This document shows, piece by piece, positions 1 to 10,245 of a stretch of 64,000 nt of DNA. The translations under genes were made by a program, and so were the position numbers. Each line of letters starts with the position of its first letter. Position 1 is the stretch's first letter. The notes under the pieces are model-generated. The model had not been told where the DNA came from and searched no databases. It saw nothing but the letters and a program-made list of their open reading frames with translations. The DNA comes from Aedes albopictus (taxonomy: Eukaryota > Arthropoda > Insecta > Diptera > Culicidae). The DNA lies in NCBI RefSeq assembly GCF_035046485.1, contig NC_085137.1, positions 8,595,977 through 8,659,976 of the forward strand, read 5' to 3'.

Positions 1-111
1 TTATCACGTGTACTTTCGTAAGAAGCGGTTTGGAATCTTTACAAGGGCCGCGCGGTACGTTTTCCGTCCCGAAACCATTATGATACGGAAATATCGATTA
101 TATTCAACTCT
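1..111. other. unassigned sequence downstream of dac
   Basis: No gene or repeat recognised. Confidence 0.3.
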
Positions 112-113
112 AC

Positions 114-508
114 ACTCAGCGAAAAAAACTAGCGAAATTCATCGAAATACCTTATGAAAATTTGCTATAACTAATTCTTATGGATGACATAATAATACCT
201 TATGAAAATTGATCGTGCTTGCTATGACAAATTTCATAAGATAGACTTATGAAAAGAACAAAAAAATCTTATAATGTTGCAGACTGGATTCGATCCATGA
301 ACGTCGAGATTACCGAGCCCGTGTTTTATCCACACGGCTACCGACGCTTGAGAAAACCATGATGCTAAACATGAATAAAAGCCAAGCTGTGAGACGGTTT
401 TACGTCATAGAGTGACCTTATGAAATTCATCCGAATCATTATGAATTATTTAAAGGCTGTTTCATAAGTTGGGCCTTATGGAAATCTTAAGGTTATTTGG
501 CTGAGTGT
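114..508. mobile_element. MITE-like element with a tRNA-like centre
   Basis: Termini are inverted: CACTCAGCGAAA on the left and TTTGGCTGAGTG on the right, each bordered by TA, the target duplication of Tc1/mariner-type transposons. Internal sequence repeats the motif CTTATGAAA. Around 283-352, read on the minus strand, is a tRNA-like stretch with an A-box-like TAGCCGTGTGG and a B-box-like GGATCGAATCC. No transposase is present, so it is non-autonomous. Confidence 0.6.
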
Positions 509-667
509 ACTAGTACAAAACCAATCGTCTAATTACCGTTTAACTGAAATTGTATCGAAAAACAGTTTTGCCGGATTTCCGCCAGAGACTAACTCCATGT
601 AAACAAGTTCGCTGAACTGTCAGTGCTCGGCTTCGTGACATCTTCTTGCGGTATCCTTTTGATTTTA

Positions 668-828
668 GGAGCATCCATAAATTACGTCACGCAAAAAATT
701 TCCATTTTCAACCCCCCTCCCCCATATGTGACACTTTTTTATATGAGACCTCTGATTTTTTGTATGGGTCGTCACACTTTGTTGAACCCCTTTCCCCTCA
801 TATCGTGACGTAATTTATGGACGTTCCC
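668..828. mobile_element. MITE with GCATCCATAAATTACGTCAC ends
   Basis: Inverted ends GAGCATCCATAAATTACGTC and GACGTAATTTATGGACGTTC enclose a C-rich/G-rich interior. A relative with ends GGGGGCATCCATTAAGTACG lies at 37841-37994. Non-coding. Confidence 0.65.
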
Positions 829-1029
829 TTTCGCTAAAACTTACGTATTTTTTATCTCGCAAATCAAAATACGAAAATATTTGTCACTTGCGCACCTTTA
901 TGTTGATACCTTGTTAATGTATACCAGCTGGTCTAAAAAAGTGTATAAAAATTTAAAATTTTCCGTGTAAAAAGCGTGATTTCAACCGCAAGGTGGCGCA
1001 CCGATCAGCGTTGAAAATTTGCCACTTTC

Positions 1030-1215
1030 TGATACTGAACATGCACTTCCTTTCCTTGGCAGCGAGCTAGTCGATCAGGTGGAGGTCGATTTGCGGACTC
1101 TTCGTAGAGTGCGGAACTGGAGACACATAGCCATGGACCGAGTAGAATGGAGACGACTCCTACGTACAGCACAGGACAGCCATGACTTAGTCTGACCGGC
1201 AAGAGGCTGGTAATG
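1030..1215 (+). pseudogene. 3' fragment of an RTE-like retrotransposon
   Basis: In one frame it reads LVDQVEVDLRTLRRVRNW, then RHIAMDRVEWRRLLRTAQDS, a stop and CTGACCGGCAAGAG. This matches the C-terminus of the reverse transcriptase at 55457-57004. It is a 5'-truncated dead copy. Unlike that copy it retains Trp after MDRVE, which shows that the longer copy has lost its natural end. Confidence 0.75.
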
Positions 1216-1832
1216 ATCCCAAAGTCTTAATATGCCGTCGAGTAAATCCTTGACAGTATTCTTGTCTTTAGCAGACGTGTTTTCCTCTCATCCACGCCGG
1301 GTTGTTGGATCCAAACGAGAACTGAGGAGTTCTACTTATACCAGATTCTTTATATTAAGCAGCCTCAGCTGCCTGATCCAGGTTCGCCGTATTAAAGCCT
1401 TCAACTAGTCGTAGTAGTTCTCCGAAAGATTCCTTAGCTATTGATGGTAGTTTCAGCAACATTTTCACTTGCCTTTTTTTTTGCAAAGGTTTGCTATTAT
1501 TGTAACGTTTAATGACAAGATATTTGGAGTACACTGCTCAAATTTTATCTCTCTTTTTACTGGCTCACGCCTTTTGATCCATAAAGAAAGCGCAAAACTA
1601 GACAACTGTCAAACAGATCTGGCTGAAAATGTAACTCAATTATTACTATGCGGAAGCAAGCATCAAGTTACATTTTCAGCCACGTCAAAAAAGTTGAATT
1701 TGAGGTCCGTTTGCTCCTTCATGAACATTTCGCCTAGTAACGTTACTGTTGGGGCAAACTACTTGTTTGCCAACAGTCTGCATAATGATGATGATTAACC
1801 TGTGCTTGTTAGGGGAATATCTGTAAATAAAA
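1216..1832. other. non-coding stretch with a partial MITE end and a small hairpin
   Basis: TTAA followed by TGACAAGATATTTGGAGTAC at 1509-1532 resembles the end of the palindromic element at 21909-22109; no matching right end was found. GGCTGAAAATGTAAC near 1620 and GTTACATTTTCAGCC near 1667 form a hairpin. The open frame at 1469-1798 has no recognisable family and I do not consider it a gene. Confidence 0.4.
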
Positions 1833-2147
1833 AGAAAATCGCGTTAAGTACTGTTCCTTTGAATTCCACTAAGAATTTGCATCCTTTGACAGATACGTAT
1901 TTCGACCTCAACTGTAAGGTCGTCTTCAGTGTCTTGTACTTGACTCGACTCAAGTCAAGTCAGTCAAGTACAAGACACTGAAGACGACCTTACAGTTGAG
2001 GTCGAAATACGTATCTGTCAAAGGATGCAAATTCTTAGTGGAATTCAAAGGAACATTTTTTTTTTTGATTTTATTTTTGTGTATTTTAACTAGTTGCTAA
2101 TTCTACACTCATTCAAAGGAACAGTACTTAACGCGATTTTCTTTTTT
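1833..2147. repeat. foldback element (long inverted repeat)
   Basis: Arms of about 95-110 bp (1833-1945 and 1962-2056) are nearly perfect inverted copies around a short loop near 1953. The distal piece of the right arm (TTCAAAGGAACAGTACTTAA) is separated from it by about 56 bp of T-rich DNA and resumes at 2113. It includes GACAGATACGTATTTCGACC; a diverged relative occurs at 34741-34898. Confidence 0.75.
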
Positions 2148-3728
2148 ATCTGCATAATATGTTTTTACATTTTAACCACGTTTTATATGCGTTAAATATA
2201 AATGGCAGTTGCAAGCATTCGACAGATATAACGATTGGGAATTGAAGAAATGTGAGGCATATTCTAATTACGTATAGAAACCTTCGAAAAAATGTAATAT
2301 TTCACCACCTATTAAATCATCACCCTTGAATATATTTTGGTATTTTATTTGACCTTTCTAAATAGCACAGAGCATTTCATTTTACAGCTTGTTGTTGTTG
2401 TTGATAATCATTTATATTTGATTCTGTCAGTTTTTGTTGATTTGCCGCGTAGCTTTGTTTTTCTTTCTGCTATTGTGAATTATTTGCATCGGTACCAATC
2501 CATCAATTAAAAAATGTGTAACCGACACCCCACCCTGGGAAGGAAAAGGGGAGCTACGGTTTTCCCTCTGTAATGCTGGATGTTGCTTTTTTATTTGTTT
2601 ATAATGCTTGTCTGTGTGTGTGTGTGTTTGAAAACGCGCTGCATTGTTGCCTCTGCTGTTTGATTACCAGTTGATTTCATGTGTTTTTCTTTTATTTTCC
2701 TCACCATTAACAATAAGCCCTTACATACATAGAAAAACAGAAATTATTCGTTGCGAATAATTTAACGTGTCACCGGGTCTGGTTTTGTGTCTGATCATTG
2801 TTGATTTTTTCGTTTGTTTTTTTTTTTTTGCTTTTTTCACCACCAACCACTTTTGCTCTACGATGAATTAAATGTTCCATTTACGATCATTTTATTTGTA
2901 ATGTTTATATAGATACAGTATGCTTGATAAATAGCGATTGATTTCTGTTGTTTCACTAACAATACTTTAAAATACGAGAAAAATAAATAAAAGTCAAAGT
3001 CGACACGTCGATTTGTTTGCGCTTGGTTGCTGTTTTGGTTTTTGACATATAAATGCGGAGGGGAAATATATAAAAATGTGGAAACGGGTCTATTATGATC
3101 TTTGTATGCGGGGAGTGATTGTGTGCCTTCAGTATGTCTGTCTGCATGTGAGTGTATGTGTTTGTGCTCGACATTTGATTAATCTTTGTACAAAATTAGG
3201 ATTTCAAATAAGGCTACCTAGGCTAGAGTAAAACACGAACTAATACAGCAGTGTTACCGATGATAAACTAAAAGGTTTCTTTCCCGAGATGGTTTATGCT
3301 AACGATCACTATCACTTGGTTGTATTTTCTAATGCTTGATTATAAACATAGATTTATCTGGAAGAAACTAACCCGGAAAAATACTAAGTACTTCCATGAC
3401 GTTTGTCTGATTATAAGTGTATGTTTTTTCATATTCTCATTTTATCAGTTTATACGTAAGTAGACTTACTTGTCTATAATTTAGATTCCTTTCATAAAAA
3501 CACGAAACTATTCACATTATCTTAAGTACGAGTTTACAGTAGTATTACGGATTTTCTTTACAGTACGGCATAATTTCATTAAAAAAGTTTGACTTTTCCA
3601 ATCAGATAGTCGAAGAAATAAGAAATCAAGAGTTACGTCGTGCCGTTACACTTTACCATACGTTATCGTAGGCGTGGCGCAACTGAATACATTTGTGCTA
3701 AATCGGTTGTACTAAACATCACTCACAC
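2148..3728. other. AT-rich intergenic sequence
   Basis: No gene recognised. Contains short GTT triplets near 2390, a (TG)n run near 2612 and T-rich tracts. Could in part be extended dac 3' UTR if a distal poly(A) site is used. Confidence 0.4.
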
Positions 3729-4516
3729 TTTATTGTTCCTAAAATAAATTATTAAAAATTGCAATTTGTTTAACGAAAGTTGTACAAAACTGGTTACGGT
3801 TTTTGCAGTGTGCAATTCGATATTGTTTTGAGATCCAGGTCTAGTCTAAGAGTGAATAATTTTGTAACTGCTGAATTTGATTCAACTTTCGAAAGCCTGA
3901 CACAAACTTTTGTCTTTTCAATGACCAATAGAATGAAGAGGGCTCTGCCTACAGTTTTAATTGATTCTTCGTATCCATTTCAAGACAAAAGATCTGTCAA
4001 AGACTTTTGATAGCTGATAGAATTGAATTTTCACGTCTGTTTTTTTTTTTCTACTTTTCATCTGTCATGTTTCGTTTCCTGCTTTTCAAATAAGTCAATC
4101 ATTTAAGAAGTACAATAAATACAGTTTCATCTATCATTACCCAATCTTGATTTCAGTTCGAATGTTCTCTTTTGTTCATTTGTCGCTTCGTATAAATCGC
4201 TCGCCTAGCTTCCAATCAAAAGCCGTCTAATTAAAACTAGAGCCTCGGAAATGCTGTTGTCGTTTCACCAACTGTCTCGTACTGATATCTACTAATCACT
4301 CAGTGCCGTTTGTTCGCTCGTCCGGAGTTGCTCTTAGTGGTATAATTGCACATACAGGTTTCCCAGCGTCGTCGGAGTGGGCCATGACGCCAACACCTTC
4401 GACAACGACGACGTCATGGCCTGCTGCTGCTGCTGCGGCGAGAGGAGTAGAAGAAGAACGAGTGCTGTTGCTGCTGATGTCGAGAGCAATGAAAAGATTA
4501 GCCCTAATTGCTGGAA
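3729..4516 (-). other. dac: probable dac 3' UTR
   Basis: Begins directly after the dac stop. The first AATAAA on the minus strand that I see (TTTATT on the plus strand) is at 3729-3734, which would give an approximately 0.8-kb 3' UTR; other AATAAA copies further on could be used instead. No reading frame here looks real. The part near 4390-4480 is rich in CTG/CGA triplets. The end position is a guess from one signal. Confidence 0.35.
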
Positions 4517-4647
4517 CTAAGTGGCACTGCTGTACAGTACGGAGTTTTTGTAGTAATTGGAACGATCTTGGAGTGGCCCTTTGACATCGCCCTCGGCCGC
4601 CTGCTGTCGCACCTTGCGCTCCAGTTCCAGCTCCTGGGCGAGCGATT
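4517..4647 (-). CDS. dac: dachshund terminal coding exon i with stop codon
   Basis: Last coding exon, 19.7 kb downstream of exon h; acceptor caaatttgcag. It completes Glu518 and encodes 519-560: SLAQELELERKVRQQAAEGD, VKGPLQDRSNYYKNSVLYSS, AT, then TAG at 4517-4519. The SLAQELELERK helix and the YYKNSVLY-type ending agree with the conserved extreme C-terminus of Dachshund/DACH proteins, so the stop is the natural one. The downstream minus-strand DNA (below 4517) is expected 3' UTR. Confidence 0.93.
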
Positions 4648-5560
4648 CTGCAAATTTGAGGAGAAAAAAAAGAATGATACAAAATTAGATCACAACCACC
4701 GCGCGTACAGACATCGAAAATGGTAAATCTGGAATGATCCCATTTGAAAGAAACGAAAAAGAAATGAGAAACTTTTCCTCGACTCATCCCCAATCGCTCA
4801 AGGGGATGGATGATGTGATGCTCGCTATCGTGATGGCACGCGAGTGCGAATGACACCTGGCTGATGGCTTTTGGCAGTTATAAAAATCAAATTGCAGAGC
4901 TTTGTTGCGAAACACTCTCCTGATGGTAATCTGATTTAAATATTCATCTAAACGTCTCGGAGTGGGATGAAGCAAAGAATTGCAAAAAAACAGTAAGTCG
5001 ATGCAAAGAACAAAACAAGAAACGATTACATCAAACAGAATTGAGTCAGTCAACGGAGGACACAACAACAAGAGTACAACGGTGTCAAGGGACTGATTTG
5101 TGATGGAAGCCAGTCTGGAGTGGGTTTATGTTGCTATATTTTTTTTAAGTACATACGCTGGAATGGGTACGTTTATGCTATGCAGAAATGAAGCAAAAAA
5201 TTAGACAGACCAGAGCACACTTGAAATGTAGACACGTGGGAGTTGTTGATGTGACATGATTTTGTGGTTCAAATTCTCTTTGAGAGACATGAGTCGTTCT
5301 TGTGCATGCACTTGGAACATTCGGTTTGATTAATCATCTAGGTTGCTGACATTGAATGTCCGAAAACTATTTGCATATAACGCACAAAGATTCTGATTTG
5401 CATTATGGATTATTTAATTATGTTGCATAAGGAAAACTTTGTACCGAAATAAAAATTATTTATATATAAGAGTTCTTCCGAGCAGAACAAGATAAGATAA
5501 GAGGTAATTGGCATTAAATGTTAAGTAGTTCTGGTTCAGAATCCTTAGCTGGATTGGTTT
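4648..5560. other. dac last-intron sequence next to the terminal exon
   Basis: Mostly non-repetitive AT-rich intron DNA. No gene or clear element seen; the open frame near 4784-5071 looks like chance. Confidence 0.45.
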
Positions 5561-6318
5561 CCCGAGCAAAGGCGGATAACAAAATGATATCGCTTTGATA
5601 ATAAACTGTGTTATCAGTGCTATCATTTTTTATTTTTGTTACCGACTTTTCCAATTGATTAAAATCAGATGATAACAAATTTAGTTATCGATAATTTTGA
5701 AATACCAAATAATAACAAAATATGTTATCAGTTTCCAAGCGCATATTTCAAAGCTTTCCCAAAATTGAGAGTCTGATGAACCTCGAATCTAAAAATAGAT
5801 TCCACTTATCACCTTCGAAGCGGCGGTAGTACGAAAGTGTAGCTTTTAATTACTGTCACTCTCACTAAGTCCCGTTGGTATAGGGGATATCGGCTGCGAC
5901 TGGCAAACACTCAATCAGGACTCGAAATCCCCTGGGTGCAATGGTTGAAAACATGGTTGTGCATTATTAGAAACTTTTTTCAATCGTTGACGATTTTGAT
6001 TTATTACTATTTTGGTCGATAAAATAGCTCTGAGTAATAACTAATTGAAAACAAAATCAGTTATCATTAAGCTGTATTGTTTCATGTTGATAACTAAATG
6101 TAATGATTAACAAAATTAGTTATCAATTGGTTATCAATTTGAACTCAATGATAACTTGACTTCTTATCATTTTGGTATTGTAGAAGTAAATTTGAATTAT
6201 CATTTTTGTTATGTTGTTATGTCTTAATTGAAGATAAATGAAAACAAATTCAATTATCAAATGAATGATAATCAAGTTAAAGAACTTGTTATCATTTTGT
6301 TATCCGCCATTGCTCGGG
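5561..6318. mobile_element. 758-bp inverted-repeat element with CCCGAGCAAAGG ends and tRNA-like centre
   Basis: Left end CCCGAGCAAAGGCGGATAAC, right end GTTATCCGCCATTGCTCGGG, an inverted repeat of roughly 27 bp. The interior repeats TGATAACAAAATGTTATCA-like motifs. Near 5868-5935 there is a plus-strand tRNA-like module (GTTGGTATAGGGGAT, then GGACTCGAAATCCC). No ORF. The 45942-46514 element has the same plan. Confidence 0.65.
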
Positions 6319-6339
6319 TCAGTAACTCGAGTATCATTT

Positions 6340-6908
6340 TCTCGCAGTTAGTCAAATTTACTGAAAATGCCGAGCTGACACTTACCTAAGTGTCATTTGC
6401 TCAGAAAATACTATTCTTGGCATTTTACAATTAGGTAAATGGATCTGAGAATTCTGAGCAGAATTTGCTCTAGGCTCTGAGTAGCATCAACCTAAGTAGG
6501 ATTGGCGTAGAATCTCGAGCAGAGTTGGCTCAGAATAATGCTGCTCGCCTTTAATCGTAAACGAAATATGCTCACTATAATAAAAAGCATTTGCTAAAAT
6601 TATGAGCAGGATTTTCTCACTATCAAAACCAGGTAATCACATCCCTGAATAGAAAGTACTCGAAATCTAAAGTAGGATTGGTTCAGAATCCTCGGGTACT
6701 GTTTGCTCAGAATCCTAAGTAGAATCTGAGTAGAATTTGTTCACAATCCCAAGCGAAACTTGAATAGGTACGGTCCTGAGCAGAATTTTATAAGTATTCT
6801 AAGCAGGATTGGAGAGATATACTGAGGCGGTTTAGCTCAGAAGGCTGTGCAGGATTTGTTCACAATCTGAAGCAGGTTTTGCAGTAATCCTGAGCAAATT
6901 GTGCTTAA
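6340..6908. repeat. degenerate GCTCAGAATCCTAAGCAGGATT repeat
   Basis: Many imperfect copies of phrases such as TTGCTCAGAATCCTAAGCAG and GAGCAGAATTTGCTCAGAA, themselves quasi-palindromic. Differs in sequence from the AGGAATTCCT repeat found elsewhere. It continues on the other side of the palindromic element at 6909-7099 to about 7190. Confidence 0.6.
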
Positions 6909-7099
6909 TTGTGCTCATTCTGCGAATAGAGTGACGTGAGAAAAGTCGGAGTCGTATATCGAGATGAGGAATCCCGTCTCGAATGAAGTGACTCGCCGTG
7001 TAAATCAAATGGAGAGTCACCTCATTCGAGTCGAGATTTCTCACCTCGATATACGACTCCGACTTTTCTCACGTCACTTCATTCGCAGAATGAGCACAA
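6909..7099. mobile_element. 191-bp palindromic MITE, copy 1
   Basis: Almost the whole element is an inverted repeat: it begins TTGTGCTCATTCTGCGAAT and ends with its complement, with a centre of about 25 bp. A copy of the same length lies at 7697-7887, with its centre in the opposite orientation. Confidence 0.8.
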
Positions 7100-7240
7100 A
7101 TGTCTTGAGCAGGACTGGGTTACAATTCTAAGCAGAAATTTAAAGGAATTGACGATGAATCCTCAACTTGATTTGCCCAGAATCATATTTGATATTTGAT
7201 GAATGAACTCCGTTCATATGAATAAATCTAGTGCTGTTAA

Positions 7241-7355
7241 CCCTCGAGCGATCGCGCTGTTGTATTTTGTACAACACGTTGAAAAAATCTCACTTTTTGT
7301 ATTCAGCATTAGCGTCGTGCTGGTGGGAATGGCCAACTGCGTGAGTACCGGAAGG
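7241..7355. mobile_element. 115-bp TTAA-flanked MITE, copy 1
   Basis: Flanked by TTAA at 7237 and 7356. Starts CCCTCGAGCGATCGCG and ends GTACCGGAAGG. Similar in length and internal sequence (TTGTA...GTACAACA) to 16170-16284. Confidence 0.6.
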
Positions 7356-7359
7356 TTAA

Positions 7360-7580
7360 TACTGATCAGATAAAAAGCAAACGTTATGGTTGTGGAAATA
7401 GTGCAGTGAAAATGGCCTGAAGAGGTGAACTTCTAAGGACGATGATTCTAATCGTGGGATTCTAATGAGTCTATTCTGAGGCCTAGGCTTTCGAGTCAGG
7501 AAAATGTCCAAGCAAGAAGACCTTCAATGTATATGGAGTAACATTTCCCAGTCAACCAGTCATCGTATAAAATGTGGTAT
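7360..7580. other. unassigned intron DNA
   Basis: No gene or repeat recognised. Confidence 0.3.
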
Positions 7581-7584
7581 AAGA

Positions 7585-7675
7585 TGTTAAAGTGGAGGCG
7601 ATATGCATACATTTTACATGCGCCAAAATGGAGGCATGCACGCATATGGCCTCCACTTTATCATCTTATGCAACA
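7585..7675. mobile_element. small inverted-repeat element
   Basis: Inverted ends AAAGTGGAGGCGATATGC and GCATATGGCCTCCACTTT around a centre of about 45 bp; neighbouring AAGATGTT and ATCATCTT extend the symmetry. Confidence 0.5.
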
Positions 7676-7696
7676 TCTTGTGGTTGTCTGGGTTAC

Positions 7697-7887
7697 TTGT
7701 GCTCATTCTGCGAATGGAGTGACGTGAGAAAAGTCGGAGCCGTATATCGAGGTGAGAAATCTCGACTCGAATGAGGTGACTCTCCATTTGATTTACACGG
7801 CGAGTCACTTCATTCGAGACGGTATTCCTCACTTCGATATACGACTCCGACTTTTCTCACGTCACTCCATTCGCAGAATGAGCACAA
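7697..7887. mobile_element. 191-bp palindromic MITE, copy 2
   Basis: Same family and exact length as 6909-7099, only about 600 bp away, with the central segment inverted relative to that copy. Few differences separate the two, so amplification or local duplication is recent compared with other repeats here. Confidence 0.8.
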
Positions 7888-8165
7888 CTTTCTCAGCAAC
7901 GTCACTCCAAACGGTTTTTGCTTTACACTTACAACATATATGGAGGAGTTGGCGAGATATCACCGTTCTATTATTTGGTTCAACTGTGTTCAATGACGCT
8001 GTACAGTATGGTTGGCCGCTGCAATACATGTAATGCATCTCTGATGGCTTGCAAGTATTGATAGTGACAAGAAAAATGATAAAAGTTGTCGATTTTATCG
8101 TTTTCTATGATTCTTCCAAGAGATGGCTGTGTAATGTGTATGTTTTTACTAGACTAGATTAGAAC
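7888..8165. other. unassigned intron DNA
   Basis: No gene or repeat recognised. The open frame at 7752-8033 is created by the palindromic element. Confidence 0.3.
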
Positions 8166-8169
8166 TCTC

Positions 8170-9290
8170 TGAATTTACTTGAAAGAAACCATGAAGGAAC
8201 CTTTGAAAAAAAAATTCTTTAGTATTTTTTTGGATAAATACCTGAAGGAATTTTTGTGGAAATTTCTGAAAGAATAATAGAAGAAACTTGGTATAACTAT
8301 CGATAATGCATGCAGGAGATTAAGCAGTTTCTAGAGGAATTTCAGAGAACGTTTTTGGAGGAATTCCTCCAGAGGTCCCTGGATAAACTTTTGAGAAAAG
8401 CTATGAAGGAGTTTCTCAAGGAGTTTCTAAAATAATTAGAAAGAATTATTTAAGAAATCTCAAAAATTTCAATGGATGCATGATGAAGAATACTCTAAAG
8501 GAGTTTTAAGAGGAATTCCTAAAAGAACATATGCATTTTAGTCTCAAGGAATGTTTGAATAAAAAAATCTGAAGGATCATTTGGAGGAAATCCTTAAAGA
8601 TTTCGTGGACGAATTCCTAAATATTTCAGAAGCAGTTTCTGAAAGTTCCTAGAGGGGATTTTCCGGAAGGAATTGTATTTTTTTTAATGTCCATGAGGAT
8701 AACTCTAATCTTCTACAGGAAACCGTGGAGAAATTATTAAATAATTTTTTGGAGGATTTGCCGAATTAAGGAATTCTTGTAAGATTACAAGAAGAGTTTC
8801 ACTAAGAAGTATTTCTTACAAGTACGCAAAAATTCTTTCATAGATTCATTCAAGAATTCCAGGAATAACGTTTCAAAGAGTTCGGAAATGAATCTACATA
8901 TGATATAATTTGTACATACTTGTTGAAAATACTGAAAGAATCTTTGGAGAAATAGCTGGAAGAAAGAATTGCTGTAGGAAATTTTGTAAGCATTTCCTGT
9001 TGGAATCATCGGATGCCTTTCTGAAGGGGTGTTCATGTAGAAATTTGAATGAATCCATGGAAAAAAAATAAGCGAAAAGAATCTCTGAAGGAACTTCAAA
9101 CGTAATTCTTGGAGGATCTCCAGAGGAATTCTTCTCTTGAGGACTCTTGAAGGTTTTCCTGGAGGGTCGTTAGTAAAAATTCAAGTGGGAATGTCAAGAA
9201 AGCTTTCGAACAGATCCCTGTAGGAACCTCAAGTGCAATTCCCAGAAAAACTATCAGACAAATACTTTGATATTCTTCAGAAGCAACAAA
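8170..9290. repeat. 12-bp-period AGGAATTCCT repeat block (GG/GA-spacer orientation)
   Basis: Strongly degenerate tandem of a 12-bp unit close to GGAGGAATTCCT, with many substitutions and slips. Open frames in it (e.g. 8785-9099) are by-products, because a 12-bp period does not shift frame. Confidence 0.7.
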
Positions 9291-10245
9291 GCTGCTGGAG
9301 CAGATCAACTACTAAGCATGTTTCTAAAATGCAGTAGAGTAGCACTGGTAAGACCACTACACTGGGTCATTACCTAGATGTGGGACGAGGAAGTATTACC
9401 GGAGGAGTGGATGGAAGGTATCGTGTGCCTCATCTACAAAAAGGACTACAAGTTGGATTGCGGGAACTACCGCGCGAACACACTACTGAGCGCTGCTTAC
9501 AATGTACTCTCACAAATTTTAAAACGCTGCAATGGACCAGATGTTCGCCATCCGCCAGGTGTTGCAGAAATTCCGCGAATACAACGTGCCCACACATCAC
9601 TTGTTCATCGATTTCAAATCGGCGTATGACACAATCGATCGAGATCAATTATGACAGATTATGCACGAATACGGATTCCCGGGCAAACTGATACCATTGA
9701 TCAAGGTGTGGGTGGTGATGTGCGAAGTTCGAGTTCGTATACCACTGACAACGACACCAGCAGAGAAATTCCTCTGAATTGTGCAAAGCATAACAAAACG
9801 AACTTTGGACTCCGCAGAACTCTACGATCGAATAAAGTTCGCCGTCACACAAAGTTAATTCTACAAAACGCTGATTTCACCGGTACCGGTAGTCCTCTAT
9901 GGCCATGAAGCATGCAGAGGACCAACGCGCCCTTGAAGTTCTCGAAAGTAAAGTGTTGCAGACCATCTACATACGACAGAGTGCAGATGGAAGACGGGAC
10001 TTAGAGAAAGCGAATGAACCACTAGCCATATCAGCTGCTGAGGAAACCAACCATTGTTCCACTGCGAAAATTGGGAGACTACGGTGGGAGGGTCACGTCA
10101 TCAGGATGTCGGATAGCAACCCGGTAAAAATGGTTCATAAGAACAATACGATCGGTACAAGATGTCGTGAGCTAGGCGAGTCGATCAAATGAATGATGAT
10201 TTACGGACCCTTCGCTGAGTGCCTTAGTCTGACCGGTAAGTATGA
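9291..10245 (+). pseudogene. degenerate RTE-like reverse transcriptase copy
   Basis: Plus-strand relic of the same family as 55457-57004. Recognisable in changing frames: NKAAGADQL, WDEEVLPEEWMEGIVCLIYK, LDCGNYRANTLLSAAYN, FIDFKSAYDTIDRDQL, NFGLRRTLRSNKVRRHTKL, AEDQRALEVLESKVLQTIY, KIGRLRWEGHVIRMSDSNPV. The middle, including reverse-transcriptase motifs B and C, is deleted, and frameshifts and stops are present. It ends CTTAGTCTGACCGGTAAG, like the fragment at 1030-1215, which marks the family's 3' end. Dead. Confidence 0.85.

Noticed and set aside
4296..4856. 186-codon minus-strand open frame crossing the last dac exon
   Set aside because: Different frame from the spliced dac reading, crosses the intron acceptor and lacks conserved sequence.
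5561..6318. CRISPR-like regularly spaced TGATAAC repeats
   Set aside because: Eukaryotic DNA, irregular spacing, and motifs lie inside an inverted-repeat element.
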